Assembly: GCA_002081555.1 (NCBI GenBank)
Contig: KV921071.1
Location: forward strand, 1-62,585
Origin: Protostelium mycophagum
Taxonomy: Eukaryota; Evosea; Variosea; Protosteliida; Protosteliaceae
Direction: 5' to 3'
Length of the DNA: 62,585 nucleotides
Shown: one piece after another, positions 33,188 to 48,100 of the stretch
How the letters are laid out: every line of letters starts with the position of its first letter
Position numbering within the stretch: the first letter of the stretch is position 1
Position numbers and translations under genes: made by a program
Notes under the pieces: generated by a model
The model's database searches: none
The model's input: only the letters and a program-made list of their open reading frames with translations
What the model was told of the DNA's origin: nothing

Positions 33188-36100
33188 TCAAGAAGCAGGA
33201 TGAGCCGCTTCATCGCAAGTCGCTGTGATCATGTCCGCATCTCCATGCGACACGATGATCACCCCTCCCCTGGTCCATTTCTTTTCTGACTGGTCTGCGG
33301 GGATCTGAATCTCCATCAAATGATTCTTCGGCCCTCTGTCGACAGATCTGTACACTTGACAGTTGTACATAGTGGGGGAGGTTGGTTTCGCCTTTACGGC
33401 CTTGCATAGGACCTCAGGCAGGGGTTGAAGTGGTGAAGTGTCTGGTAATAATTCTTCCATCCTTCCGGATTCCAGATTCCATCTGGCGTTGAAGAGTTGT
33501 AGACCGGAGAATATGACAGTTGTCATGGAACTATCCGGTCGACGTCCTGGCGGTAATACTCCCCATTCGAATGAAACCGACTCGGGTTCTATCTGCACCT
33601 CCCTCGCGTACTCTTGCTTGATTCCTGAAGCCATTTAGTCCATCTACAACGAGTTATTCTTACCGAAAAGCAGGGCTTGGGGATAAACGAATGCACCGGC
33701 CCAAAACACATCAGGTGTTCCCTTGTTGATCCATTCGCTGAAGAAGGCGAATCGTTTTAGAAGGTCCTCCAACCAAAGATGCAGAGGAAGCCTTGACGGC
33801 CACGACTTCCAACCCGGAGGTACCTGATATCTTTCAGACGGTTCCCGACTACAGCGTTGTAGACTGACCTGATTGCACAGAATGTGCCTGGAAGTTTCTG
33901 TCTCTGGACTGAACGCATCGAATGCGCGCGAGAAATGCGCTTGCATGTCATGGAAGATGACGGCGCGGACCGAGTTCAATAGATTCACCTCCTGTGTCAA
34001 AGAGACGTCAAAAAAGAACCTCTTTGACTTGGCAGCAGATTCTGGGATCTTCAGATCTACTCTTGGGATCAATGCGATCAGATCTGTGGGGGTCAGCTGT
34101 AGTGAGGGTGGGGTGTACACTCACTCCTGTAGACGGACAGGCGGTCGATGCGGACTTCTTTGCTCAGCGGAATTTTGCCGGAAACTTCCGCGTCCCATTC
34201 CATTAAAACTCTCATCTCTTGGCGAATGTCAGAGACCAATTTTTTGTGCCACAACAAGGAGATGTTCTTTGGCATTCCGACCACATCCTACTACCCGTGA
34301 ATACAACGTTGTAGATCAACTTGAGATTCTACAACGAGACATACCGGTCGATCTATCTGGGGAAGTCTCAAAATATATGGATCTGTTGGAGCTTCTGTAG
34401 TTAAGGTGTAGATCTCTTGTTGGTTGAAGTTATACTTGTCATCCATCACATTAGGTGAGAGATGATCAGAAAGTATGTACTGAAGAATCTTTTGGTCGTG
34501 CGGATCTGTCATATGAGCTCCATAATAGACCTGTCAGTCTGTCAGATCAGGTCTCAATATGTCATCTTTTCACCTCAGACGCCAAGTGCAACAGGTTCTT
34601 CCACGATAGATCCTCGTTCCTGTCGTCTGCAGCGTTCAACAGACTTCGGACCTTCTCCATCACCGCGTAATGATCACTGTTGTCTATCGGTAATGCATCA
34701 GACCAACCCAACTTTGCGAGGGAAGACCTGCTCCTTTCAGATCCAAATACATCTTATTCATAATGTGATTCATCACCTCGTCCACAGTATTGACTGGGCA
34801 AAGTTCAACGAGAAGTGCAGCCTCTTTAGTTGTGCAGGTCTTCGGCATCCTGTTGTGGTCAGTACCTCCTTCACCATGTTTTGGAAAGAAAACACACCCG
34901 CAAGTGCAGCATCAACGGGGTCTCTGAAGAGTGCGACAATGCCACATCGGATCCCAGTCGGGCACTCGATGTTATACCGGGCGGACCTTCTCAATATATG
35001 TACTGGGAAATCTTCTGTTGATTCTGACATCATCCACACCCTAAAGTCATTGTGCACTCCTGCTCTGCATCAGATCACTCTAGAAGTATATATAGGTTCA
35101 GACAAGTGATTTAATGTTCAAAAGCTGAAGAGAAATGACATATAATCTACAACTGACCTTGATCTCCGGTGAAGGTGGTAGCTAACAGCTGGCTCAAAAC
35201 ATTGGACAGCCAATCATGAACGAGATGTGCCTCTTGGATTAACACCCAGTGCCCTTCTGTTATCGCCTGTGTCACCAGCTTCTCCGCATCGTTCAGGTTG
35301 CTCTTGTCACCCATCGTGATGATGTGGAAGCGCTCCTGACACATGTCAGATCTTCAGGACATTACGTCAGAAGGTTACCCTCATGTTCTGTTGCTGCGCG
35401 TAGCGCACAAGCGTTGAAGACATCTTAAACCTGGCCTCCCCATCAGCTATGAAAATGATGGGCGAGGAGGGACTGGACAAGCTGTGCGCCTTTTCAATGC
35501 TGAGAGACACGGGCAGTATAAAATTAGATCCCAGATGTCTTTGTATGAAATCTTGCATCTCATCTAGTAGATGCGCTCCATCGGTTAGAGCTTGTATGAT
35601 CAATATCCTCTGTACACGTTCAGAATATGCGATCTCCGATCTCCAAGATCTCACCTGGAAGCCGGACAGTTTCAGATCCAGTCCGTTGGGAAGATCTCGT
35701 CCCACTGTCGTCCCCACGTTGGAGCTTAAGAAGGTGCGCCACTCGGCTAAGGAGGAATTGAACTGGTCGGCAAAGCCAGAAATTCTTCTTTCTAGACGAG
35801 TCACGTTATTCCACAAGTTCTCTGTCACCCATGTTTCGTTGACTGGCCTGTCTTCTGGTACTTGTTTGACCGGTGAACTCCTTATGCTGAAATCTCATTC
35901 AGTTTTCTGTCACATCTACAACGAGACACTCACTCTAAAAAGAACTTGATGTCATCTTCTTCGAGTAATTCTTGTTGTTGTGCGACTCTTGTCGCGATTA
36001 AGAACGCCAACATTATCCTTTGGTCAGACTTGAGCCCGGCACCCGCCACTGCAAATATATTCGATGTCAAATCGCGGCAGATCGCCGTGACACGCAACTG

Positions 36101-39100
36101 AAAGAGTCAGCTCCTCATTTTGAAAGAACAGATCTCACTGGAAGTTTGTTATTGATGGAGCATTTGATCACGGTGGATCTGAGAAGTCCGGTCAACTGGG
36201 CCAGATCAAAGTCCAACATGGGGTCGACCGCCTTCAAGTCCCGCAATACGAGGAATATCACAGCTCCACGGATGGCTATCGGTCTATAAATAGATCTCAC
36301 CATCTCACACTTCTCTTCGACCTCGATATTATTCTCCATGCGCTGTGGCCATCAATTTTCATTCGATTTGGTAGATAAAGTCACCTTGAACAAGATGGTG
36401 AGGTTGTTTCTGGCGACATACAGCTCGTTCACCATGGAGTCCGTCTCCGTCATACTGGATTCGCTCTGGCAGACCAGCTCCACCATCTTATTCTCTATCT
36501 CTTTCCTTTCGTTACCGTCTGATGACTTCCTCTCCATCAGTGTCTCTCTCTGTTGTTGTATGTCTGCCCGTTCTGTTCTGAGAACGTGGTTCAGGAGATG
36601 GTCCACAAGGCCGTTAAAACTCAGGGAAAAGTCGACGATATTGAGACGGTGTCGTAATTCGGGGGAGAGCTTGGGGTGGTGGCAGGGGGTGACTACATAG
36701 AGCCTGAAACTCTCACTGTATTGCACCGGTTTCCCACCAAAATCGATAGTGCAAGTCTTGCGACGTCTTTGGAAATTGTAAGTGACAAACAATGTCTCCA
36801 ACTCTGGATGTATAAACTGTGATGCATTTTCCACGATTACGGGTCGACCAGCTACAACGAGTGTTTCTATCGTTCTCAAGAACCCAGGCCGCGTGGGATC
36901 CACCACTTTGACCTTGAAGAATGAATACCCGCATTCGTAGAATGCGATGCTCACCTGATTCCCGCGCTCTCTGGATTTGATCCAACGCATCGCCATGCCG
37001 GCGGGGTCAATGATGAAGGGCCATCTCATGTTCTTAGAGACAATCTCAACATTTTGACGGGTCGGGGGATCGTCAGGTAGTCCGCATCTGTACCACTCCG
37101 TCGTGTCATGTGATGACAAGATACTGTCAAGAGATGTGCTCTCTGTGATGGGGACTTGACAGACTCTGCATGCTTCGATCCACTGAGAGAACAGCGCCTG
37201 AGAGATGTCAATCTACAACGCGTCGGTTGATGCTCTCACGTTTCGATTCTGCGGCGGCATCGGACCCAGATAGGTTGTAGACGAAGAGACCAGAACCAAA
37301 TTTCCTATCAGTAATTGTAGTTCATTCTCTCTGGCTGATATCCTCGATGCCCATTCGTTCTCTTGCCCCTCTAAAGACTCGAGTATCTTCTCTGACCTTC
37401 TCAACTGTGCCAACAGCTCGTTACTCTTGGTTTCCAAATGTGCCCTCTTCTCGTTTGTCGCCTTGTGGAATGCCTTGAACTCTGCGAAAATCAGTCTCGT
37501 TGTAGAAGGCCGATGTGATGATGACGTCACCTTCCAGTTTGGATTCGGCCTCGGTCATCCGGAGTTGTTTCTCCTCCAAGACTTGCTTGATCTCCTTCAT
37601 CTGCGCGTCGGCGCTGCTGACTCTGGCCCTCCTAGGATGTACCAGCTTGAATACATTGGCAAACTTGTATATCGCGATGACCCAGGAGCAAAAGTGCTTC
37701 GCCGCTTTGGCTTCCACACCGGCAGGGGTGAATTCTGGATTGATTATGTATTTCTTGATCATTCTTAGGGTGTCATCTGACACATTCTCCTTCTCAAAAT
37801 TAATCATCCAAATCAGTGGAGAATTCACCTGGAGAATTCAGTGATGATGGTGTTTGTCTTACTCACGAGTTGGAGCATGTTGTTCTGTGTCGTCTCTTTT
37901 CCTTGGAGAATGAGTGCCGCCTCCATGATCTTCTGGATCCTCTCTGGTGGGTTCGGAAAAACGCTCCTCAATTCGTTGGTGTCATTCTTGGTGATGGATC
38001 TGATCCCCGCAATAGCTCCATTAAGAATGGGCACCACCTTCATACTTCAGAACACTTCTTCGAAGAGTTTTGTGACGTTTTGTGTTTGAGAAGAATACAC
38101 GTGTACCCACCTTATCAAACTCTTCTTGAGCCTTCTTGGCATCCTCTATCAACTCCACCATCTCCGCATTCTTCACATTCACATTGATCTGCTCCTGATG
38201 TATCATCTTCCAGAATTCCTCCACCACTTTGGTGTTTTGGTTTATGGCCTCCTCGAGCCTTCGGGTGTCTTCGGTCACTTTGAGTAATAAGGGGTTAAGC
38301 GTTCCCATCTCCAATTTGATGCTCTCAGACATCTGAATGATTCCCGCCAATTTCCTCACAGCTGGAAATTTCAACGAAATTTCACATGTGGATTCACAAA
38401 GACACTCTTACCTGTGCGAATGGAATCGATTTGATCGTCGATCTCTGCCTTCTTCTTGTTATAGAGTCTCTCCACCAAAGCCCAACTCTCCGGGATCCGT
38501 GATACCGGAATGTCTTGTCCTGAAGCCTTCGAGGATAGCTGGTGGATCTGCACGGTGACAGCCGCCAGTCTATCCAGTAGAAGGGATGATGGAGAGATGT
38601 CAATCTACAACGGGTTAGTTACGGTGATGATGACGTGGCAACTTCACCTGGATGTCGCTGATGAGGCGTTTAGACAGTTCGATGAGATCTGGTGTGGACC
38701 AAGCTTCTACATAATCGACATGACTTAACGAGATGATGTTGGATGATGTACGGACGAGATGTCTATATCTACAACGCCACATCAGCAGAAGATTCTAAAA
38801 GAAAAATACCTCTCTCCATGAGGGTCCATCTGCATCACGAAATGAAGGTTCGATTGAACAGTCTTTTTGAAGAGAGTGAGAAGCCCTGCGCAATCGTTTG
38901 AGTGATTTTTCCACATAAAGACTGACCTTCTGAGTCTGAAGGGGCAATGATTGCCTTGACCCTCACATCCGCGATTATTTTCTCTTCTTCTTCCCGATCA
39001 AAAAGGGCGGGCACAATTCCATGTGCCAAGATCTGCTCCACGAGATCGTAGATTCTGACGTCACCATGGTAAGCTTCTGTCAAAAGTACGACGATCTCTT

Positions 39101-42100
39101 TGTCTTCAACCCCGGCATGAAGTAGAATGGGTTTGATGTCTTGTCTGAAAGAGGACAGAGGATATGACGATGTGATCTGGATCTGCACGATCTGTATACA
39201 TCTAAGAATCCCAGATCTCACTTTTCAATATTCAAGCGGCTCAGCCGTTCTATACTGTGCAGATTTGATTGTGTCATTACCTCAAGATCAAGGATATGTG
39301 CGGCCATCTTCACAGCAGGTTTGGCGCCTGAACCGGGTGTTGTCAGTTGTAGAAGGTGTCCTCTATGCTGCTTTAACGCTCTGATCACTCTGGCAGTTGT
39401 CGCCAACAAATTATCCGTAAATGCAAATCTCTCGTCCAGATGCAACCTGCTGTCTTGTGTGGCTTTCTACAACAAGTTATTATTTTTGGCGGGAAAATCA
39501 TCACGGTATACCTCTATAATCTGGAATAAGTCGTCAGTCTCATATTGTAATAATCCAGTGGACCCAGGTACAGCAGAGAAACCACCGGCACCTGGCTTGT
39601 GGCGTGCCGGCAGGTCTAAAAAGAACGAGTCGTGTTTCCCGAGATCGTCTCTGTCTCCCGCAACGAAAACCTGATACCTCTTCAACACTTTTGAACGTGT
39701 GTACTTTGCTTTGGATGTCATGAATCTTTCAACATAATATCGATATTATATATGAATATATATATATATATTATATATGAGCTGCAGACGAACATCGCGG
39801 CAGAGCCGCACCTTAATATTCCATCATGATTCTGTGATCAAGAGACAATCACCTTATCAAAGACATATTCTAGCGTGTGTAAAAACCACGTTCTATCCGC
39901 TTCTGTCTGTATAGGGTCGTGAAAAACCCTTGAAATCTCATGCTTCCACAATCTGATCAATGAGGAGGGTGACGCGATGGCAAGTGAAGAGATGGACCTC
40001 AACGCTTTTGTTAACGCGTGCATGTCCAAAATATTGCGGTAACTGACGTCTTTCTCCTCGGTAAGGAGATGACCTTTTACGTGTCTAAACATATGGAGGA
40101 GAGCATCAGCCATCGGTGTCACCATTCTGATGAGCTGTACTAAATTTAGATCTTGGGAAATCTCGATGAAACTTCGTGGAAGATTCAGACCTCAGAAGAG
40201 CCAAATGGAAGTACGGCGTTTTTAATTATGGGTGTGATGATGCTCTGGATTGCTGGCTCTGACATGGCGGGAATTTGAATCCAATGCATCTTCTGTGAGA
40301 ATCTCTGCGGGAGCAACGCGAGATCTTCAGCAGATCTCAGATTCAGCAATACCTGAAAGTTCTTAACCTGAGAGGGTGAGTCTTCCGTCTACAATGACCA
40401 TCACAACTCACCTTGATCCTCTGCAACCTCTGATGATCGAGGTAGTCATTGCGCATGATGAGTTGATATAAAAAGTCGATGGATTCTGAACTCGGCTCCA
40501 CTCCGATCTCCAATTCTCCACAAAGGATAATTTTCTTGCCCCCAGGTGGTGAGTAGATATTTTTCCTGTTGATGACGTCATCACAAAATCTCGCAGAAGG
40601 TTGGAGAACGCACCTGTTGAGTTCTAATTGTGATTCGAAAATCTCTTGGAGCTCAAAGGCTGTCGTGTAAGGACCCAATTTAAAGTGGGCGGCTGTGAAA
40701 TTGCTGCTCTGGAGAAGGTGCTCCACGATCTGGTGGGTGTCAATCTGTGACTGGATTCATATGAACCATACCGTGCTCTTGCCGGAGCCTGGTGGGCCTA
40801 TTAATATGGCGTGCCGATGTTTCTCGGCAAGTGCTTTGATGACGTTTGAATATCTCAGTAGATCAACAGTAATGATCAATCCCTGAGTATCCTTATCTGC
40901 CACCTTTCAGTATCTACAACCGCATCTACAAATTACTCACCCGACTCGCTGAGATTCGACCCCACGGTGGGTTTCTTCAACAGTTGTAGACTGTCGTCAT
41001 TCTCTATGTACAGATCAAATACAGATTTTTCACCAAAGGAACCGTTCTTCTCCATCATCGGCTCTATGTGTTTTTTGCAGAAAGCCTCAAACAACTTTCT
41101 GTCCACTTCACTCAAGTGGCCACCAATTCCCCAGATGATTCCCATCCCAAATGCCATATTCAATATTCTCATTCCACTATCTACATCCTTAGCCACCTGT
41201 ACTACGTCACATTCTGATGAGAAGGAGGGATATACCACTGCGCGAGATAATACGGGGTTGATCACGCTGTCAAGAGTTCCGCAGACTGAGGTGGTGTATT
41301 GGTATGGTGTCACGTGTGGGCTATGCACGAATTCCGAAGTGGTCTTCAGTACCCTCCTGAGATGCTCCTGGAATAAAGAGATCAAGTGTTCCTTGTGCTC
41401 AGGTTTGTCCAACTTGGGCTGCTGCAGGAAAAATTCTGGAAAAGGTGAGTGAATTTTCAAGGAATAATCTCACCATTGACCCAGACTTCCCAGTACATGT
41501 CGGATGACACCTCTTGGTTGTCCATTCTTAATACTGCCGCTCGAGACAATATCGTGGGTGATAGGTTAGACAAGTCGTCCGTTTCTATGACGATCCTCGT
41601 CCCGTTGGGAAGTCTCAATCTCTCGTTGTTGTTCAACACCAGTATCCCCTGCTCCTCTACAACGCTCGCTACCGCATCAGACCAGGCTGCATACGTCTGT
41701 AACAGGTCTGCAACTGTATCTACAACGAGACTATCGTGATTACCTTTCCGACGGGAGCTTGTATCCACAACCATTCTTCCTTCTTCTTTATGTTGTGGTT
41801 GTATGAGTCGTCCTCTTCATCAACGCCTGCCACAATGAGACTCTCCCTCTTAATTGCCCTCGTTAAAAGACCGTTAATCCATCCTGCATCCCCTAGATAC
41901 CGTTACGTCATTCTACATCGTTGTAGACTGACCTTCTTTGGCAAAATATCCGAGAGTCACGTTGACGCTCGGAGAATTATCGACGGGAACAAGCGTGGGT
42001 GCCTCTAGTGGAGGACATAACTGTGGAAAACACCTAGATCAATTTACACCATTGTAGACGAGCGAAAGAGTACCTCGCTAGGGTTTGAATTGCAACGGAC

Positions 42101-45100
42101 TTCCCTGGACCACCGACCACTACAACGAGACGATTTCTTATCAAAGTTTCCTTCAATTGTAAAATACTTTTCACAATGCCTTTCGATACAGAAAATCCTC
42201 CAGACTCCAACTCCTTCGAGACGATCTGAAGTATCTTAAATAAATGATCTTAAGCCTTGATGATCTACAACGAGGTGATCTACCTGGAACTCGTCGGGAA
42301 TGGGGGTCACAAGATCTTTCAAAACTTGAGCTTGGCTGGGGAAGAATTCTTTGATGATGTCACAGAACACTGCCACGTCATCACTGGGCATCTGTCCCGC
42401 TCCCGCCAAAAATATCCCCTTGACTACCGCCGAAAACTCATCATACATAACTGTCTCTGGTGATATCACACTTCCCTCCGCTGCGGGGACAATCTTCAAA
42501 GCGGAAGAGGCTATACTAATCATCTACAACCAGTCAGAAAAATAAACCATTGTAGATGCTCACCTGTTTCAAGTCCCGAATGCTGAAGCGGTACCCTTTT
42601 CCTTGCATTGTGGAATCTGACATCAACTTCATCAAGGCGGATATCTTCTTTGCGAGAATGGAATAGTGCTTGAAGCCTCCAGACATCAATCCTATCTCTG
42701 ATATGAGAGTGAAATCGGCTGCTGTGGGCTGTGCGACTCCCACAGGCCTGAAGAATCTTCTCATTGGCTCTGGCAGCATGACCTTGTCATAACCTGACAT
42801 TTTATTCATATGTGAAATGAAGTGACAATGGGTCTATAGAGACATACCTGTACCCCAGCCAGAGGGATCTTCCGAAGTTGTGACAGTCGCGAAAAATGCG
42901 AAATATTCGTCAGGTGTGATAGTCTGTCCATCTACAACGAAGCTAGTAGCTTTCTCTTGTATTGCCGAAGTGGCAGCGTGCATGAACACAGAGAGTATTG
43001 AACGTAATTCGTTGGGAAGCTTCAGAATTCCGTCCAAAGAGAGCCAAGCTCCCATCTGAATTGCACCTATGACGTCATCAGAAAAATCGCAGAAAAGTCG
43101 AGGATATCTCACCTGTCAGAAGACGGAGCAAAGTGTGGTGACTGAATGTGGAGGGTACTCCGGCTGACATATGGAGACGTCCAAAAGTCTTGGAGATATC
43201 TTTCGCCATCTCTGATTTTCCCACAGATGCTCCACCGAATAACATGACACCTGTCATATTCAATCCGATCCTGACATAACCTTTATGTATGGATAGGAGT
43301 TTTTGGAGTCAACAACACCAAGTAATGGTGGATAAAGATATAACAATTACCGGTCTTCTGAGCAAGAGTCTCGCACATTCCGAGGTTTGTTCTCTCCAGT
43401 GACGGAGTTATGATGGCTCTTCCGGGTCGTCCCAAAAACTCGTATCCATACATGAATACTCCCTGTGGTAATGGAGAATTACCCGATACTCCGAGTGATG
43501 ACGTGTGCAGTTGTGAGCTGCGCAAGAAGACTCGCTTTTTCTTTTCATCCCAGAAGTGGTGAACGGACCTCGTCCAGTCGATGTCTGTCGGACTCTCCAC
43601 TTTGTTACTGATCAACCTTCTCACGATCTACAACGATTCAACATAGAGTGACGAAGAAATGTCGACACGGCATACCTCCACACCCTGCATGTCGACGTTC
43701 AATAGTATGGGAAGTACCGGGACGTTCTTGCTAGGACCAGCGCTGACACCACTCTCCTTCTCCTTCCTGACCATATCTGCGGTGGTGTGGACCCTCTTTA
43801 TCAAGAAATTCTCCAGCTGAACGAGTGTCTCGCGTGAGGAGTCCTTTTCCAAGGCCAGATAGACTTTTCGGGTGAAAGAGATGTGGAGTACCGTGGAGAT
43901 GATCTGGATGGGAAAGGCGTAGATCCATTGTTCCCATGGCATCCTGGAGAACTCTGCGATGGCCTTTGGGACGGCAGACTGGAGTGACTTCTGCATGACC
44001 TTTGCTTTTCAGAACTTGTAATCTTTGCGATTGATTTTTAGGCTAAAAACACAGAGTTATCACATACCCCACAACAACAATATAAACATCGCAGTTAAAA
44101 CAATTTAACATTAATAATCTGTAGACGCACCTCTTCTACCGTCTTAATCCATCCTTCAACTGGACCCTCCACCTTGATGCCTTTTCCAAAACCTAACCTC
44201 TCACCTGACTCTCCGATCATTCCGGTGATCTCGTCCAGTTGTGATCCAAACTCTAAGCCTCTGACATCACTGAACATCTTGTGCATGAAGGGTTGGATTC
44301 CGGTGACGTCATGCACCTAATTTTCTCAGGAATTTCTAGGGTTGGAATTTTCGATGGAAATTCAAGATGATAAAGAAATACCAGGGAACCGAGGTTAAAT
44401 AGCTCAGAATTGGAGAGCAGGTAGAATCTGTTGTAGACGGCTCTCTTCGCCTCAACGTGCACGTCGAGAGAGGCGGTAATGGCTTCCATCAAGTTATTGG
44501 ACTCGATTAACGTAGACATCAGCCCAGATTGTCCTGAAATCTCACTCAGTTTTCCGTGAAAAATCCAGTTCTAAAAATAGATTCACCTGTTGCGGCCATC
44601 ACGTTGGGCTCCTTCTGCGTATTCCTCATGATGGCTCTGAACCTTCTGTCTATCACTCGGAACTTTGTCGTCTGGTTGGGAAGCTGTCTCTGTATCTCGT
44701 ACTGTGCGAAGATCGGTTCTAAAAAGAACCAGCGCTCTTGACAGATGCTCCATTCATCAAGCACATCTGACACATGAGACAGTTTGTTCTTGAGGATCTC
44801 CATTTTCTGGGAAATTCAGGTGAAATTCTGATGAAATTTCGGATCACCTTGCGGATGGGGGTTACGTATTCAGAATTCAGAAGATTAGTGAGTGTGATCT
44901 CGTGATCTTCCAGCATCTGCTGGATCTCGTCCAAATTGACCAGAGCCTGTGCGCTCTTGCTCTTATTGTGGTACTTGCTGAGCACAAATATTTGTGTCGC
45001 CCAAGTCCTCTCTATGGTCTCGAATGTGTTCTCCAAGTTGTATTCTCCGGTGGCAATCGTGGAGATTTCCGTGATGATATCGCCGTGATTTACAATGTTG

Positions 45101-48100
45101 TAGTCGCGGAGTTGTGCCAGAGTGAAGGTGGTGTCCTTGTCATAAGGCTGGTGTACCGCCGCAAATAATTGTGCCCAGTGTTCCGTTTTGATGGCGGGGT
45201 TTGCGAGGGCTAAAATGTGTCCCAGAATCTTCTGGTAATGTTCTATCTTCTCCAACATGGATTTGGCGACCTGTGACGTCATCAATGAACGATCTACAAC
45301 GATGTAGACTCACCTGATTATTTCTGTTCGAGTCCAAAAGCGCAGTGGCCTTTCCGTAGACACCGTTGAGATCGTTTGCGATGTCTTCCTTTTTGAGGGA
45401 AGTGAATGGGATAGTCGCGTAGATGTTCTCCATCTGTTGCCACTTGTGGACAGTGTTCCACAGCTCCTCGGTATTGTTGAGCTTGTTGATGGTGGCTTCG
45501 ACTTGCTCTAGCGCGTTTGTCTTCGGGAGATTGAAGGTTCCTGTCGAAAAAATCAATCATCTACATTTTGTGCACTGTAAGGCTCCATGATAAAAACATT
45601 AAAATAAAACGAATTCTCGGAGTCTACATCGTTGTAGATTGTCAATGATAGATGATGGAGATGGGCCCTACCTTGGTATGAGGTGTATCTCTCCAACCTC
45701 TCCTTCAACTCGCCCATCTGTGCGCTGATATCTCCAAGATCTACCAACAATGACTCTGGCATGCTCTTTGGCTCTTGGAACGCTGGCGCATCTAATCTAC
45801 TGTTCACCACTCCCAAGTTATCCACAGAGTCCATGATGTATTGTTCCAATAATCTGAGTACTTCAGCACCAGTCGGCCTCCTCATGCACAAACAGACACA
45901 ACAAATATAGAAGAGAAAACTGACTTGATGTACTCGGGCATCATCCTTTGCTTCAACATGTCTGCGGCGGAGAGACTGTCTTTGAATCTGCTGAAGACGG
46001 TGTGGATGAGGGATCTCTTCTCCATGTCTGAGGACGGTATCATCGCGTCAGTCTCGTCTAATAACGCGTACATCTCATCGATCTACACATTGTCATTATC
46101 CCCAATAAAAAACCAACTGAATCTAAATGTATACTGTGACACAAAGAAATGATCAACAAAGAATCACCGCGGCAACACCGTACAACGATGACAAAAGTAG
46201 ACATAAAACCAACCTGAGTGATCTCCTCCGTGTAAGGACCGATCTCGCTTGCCAGCGGATTCAGAATCCTGACATATTCCACGAATTCCTCAAGCGAAGT
46301 GGGCTCCGTGGCCAAGCTGTGTATACTCCTCTTGAAGAGATCCAGCAGATTGTTGGTGTTCTCCGACGCATTGGACAACAGCAGCTGCTTGAGGTCCTCA
46401 ATTGCGTTCTGCGGGATGGGTGCAAGAATTGCCTTCAGCTGCTTAGAATCCACAAATAGAATGCCTCGTGTGGACGAAGTCTGCATTCTGGACATGTCGG
46501 AGGACCACTTGCTGAACCTAAAAATAGATCAGAAATGACGCACTACAACTGGACGTCACTTGTTGAGGTCGGAGGAGAACATATCCAAGGTGGGTTTCTT
46601 CGGGTATTTCTCCAGATTCCAGTCCCTGCCAAAGAGGTAGACCGATTTGAATTCGCTGAAGTTCTTTGCATAAGCTTTAGCGGAGTGGAAGGAGTTTTGG
46701 ATGACCTCTTTGATGGAGAGCTGTATCTTCTCGTGTTCTTTCACCTCATTCAAAAACTGCTGAACGCTGGGGCCGCCGTCGGCGGCGGTAGAAACTCGGT
46801 GTTTGGAGTCGCTTAGGTACTTTTCGAAATTCGGCTGGAAAATTCGGTGAGATTTGATTGGGAAATGGAGTTACGTACGTGATGTACAATGCGGGGTAGA
46901 TTATTAAGAAGTGCGATGGTGTCTCTCATCACCTCCACCACCAGATCTACAACGCTCAGAAAATTCCCAGAAAATGTTGAATTCGGTGTCTACAACAACG
47001 ACTCACCTTCTACAACTTCGCAACTGGGAGAGAAGCATATATCCCCCTTCTCATCAAACACAACGCTGGTGTGGAAGATGTTGGCCTTGTCCATCTGTAG
47101 AATTCCGAGAAACTTGGAGAACTCAACGATGATCAACTTGACCAAATACTGTACAATAATATAATCACATAGTCTTATAAAACTTCCTGGAAATTTCCAT
47201 CAGTAAATCTGGAAGGACTAAAGAATATTCCGTGAAAAATATCTCACCAATCATGGTGATTTCGGCGTTAACTTGGTTGGTGATTTTTGCTTGTTCCAAG
47301 GCTTTTTGCTTTTCCAACAGCATCAGTTGACGCAGTGAAACCTTCCTTCTCGCCCGGATTTTAAAATCGTCCGAAACTATTTTCACTCGGTCTGGGTCAC
47401 TGACCTTCCCAAAATCAATTTATGTCTGGTTGTAGATGGTGGAAAATATTTTTGCACAGATGTGACGCAATATATAAATAAAAATGAAAATAATCACCTC
47501 ATTGATGAGTAGAGTGATCTGTTCGATGATACTCTCGATGAAGTCAGTTGACTGTTGTTTTATGGACCTTCTATTGGATGTAACTCCTCCAGCAAAGTTG
47601 TTGTTGAAATCCGCGACCGTATAGCTGGCGTGTAATTTTACAGGCAATAATTCCATTTTTTGCATCAATTCTGTTTCGCACATCTACAACGAGGATTAAG
47701 AATATTAATTATTTTTTTGTATATTTATCACACCTTGACCAGGTTAAGCTGTGCTTTTCCAAAAATAGGTTTTAGGCAAAAGAGGCTGCCCTCTAATTTG
47801 ATTCTGTTTGCCTTCAACCTTCTTTTTCTAATGTATGATCTCCATTTCTTAAAGCTCTTCCAATACCGATAATTTCTAAACACCTGCAAAATGTTGGATC
47901 TAATCGATCGATCGATCAGCTCATACCTCTAATCTCGAGACAATCTCATAGACTTCGGATTCCCTCACCCAATGTGCCATAGAGGTGAATTCTTTTTTTG
48001 TTATTACTGATCAATCGCGGAAGACTCACCTGTATGTCCATCTGATCGAACAAAAGTTACACCATTCGAACTCATCGTATAATAATCTTTTTGGACTTCA

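Noticed and set aside
42115-42130. CTACAACGAG copy in the dynein gene
   Set aside because: It lies in an exon, encoding LVVV of the AAA2 strand on the minus strand, so it was excluded from the intron list.
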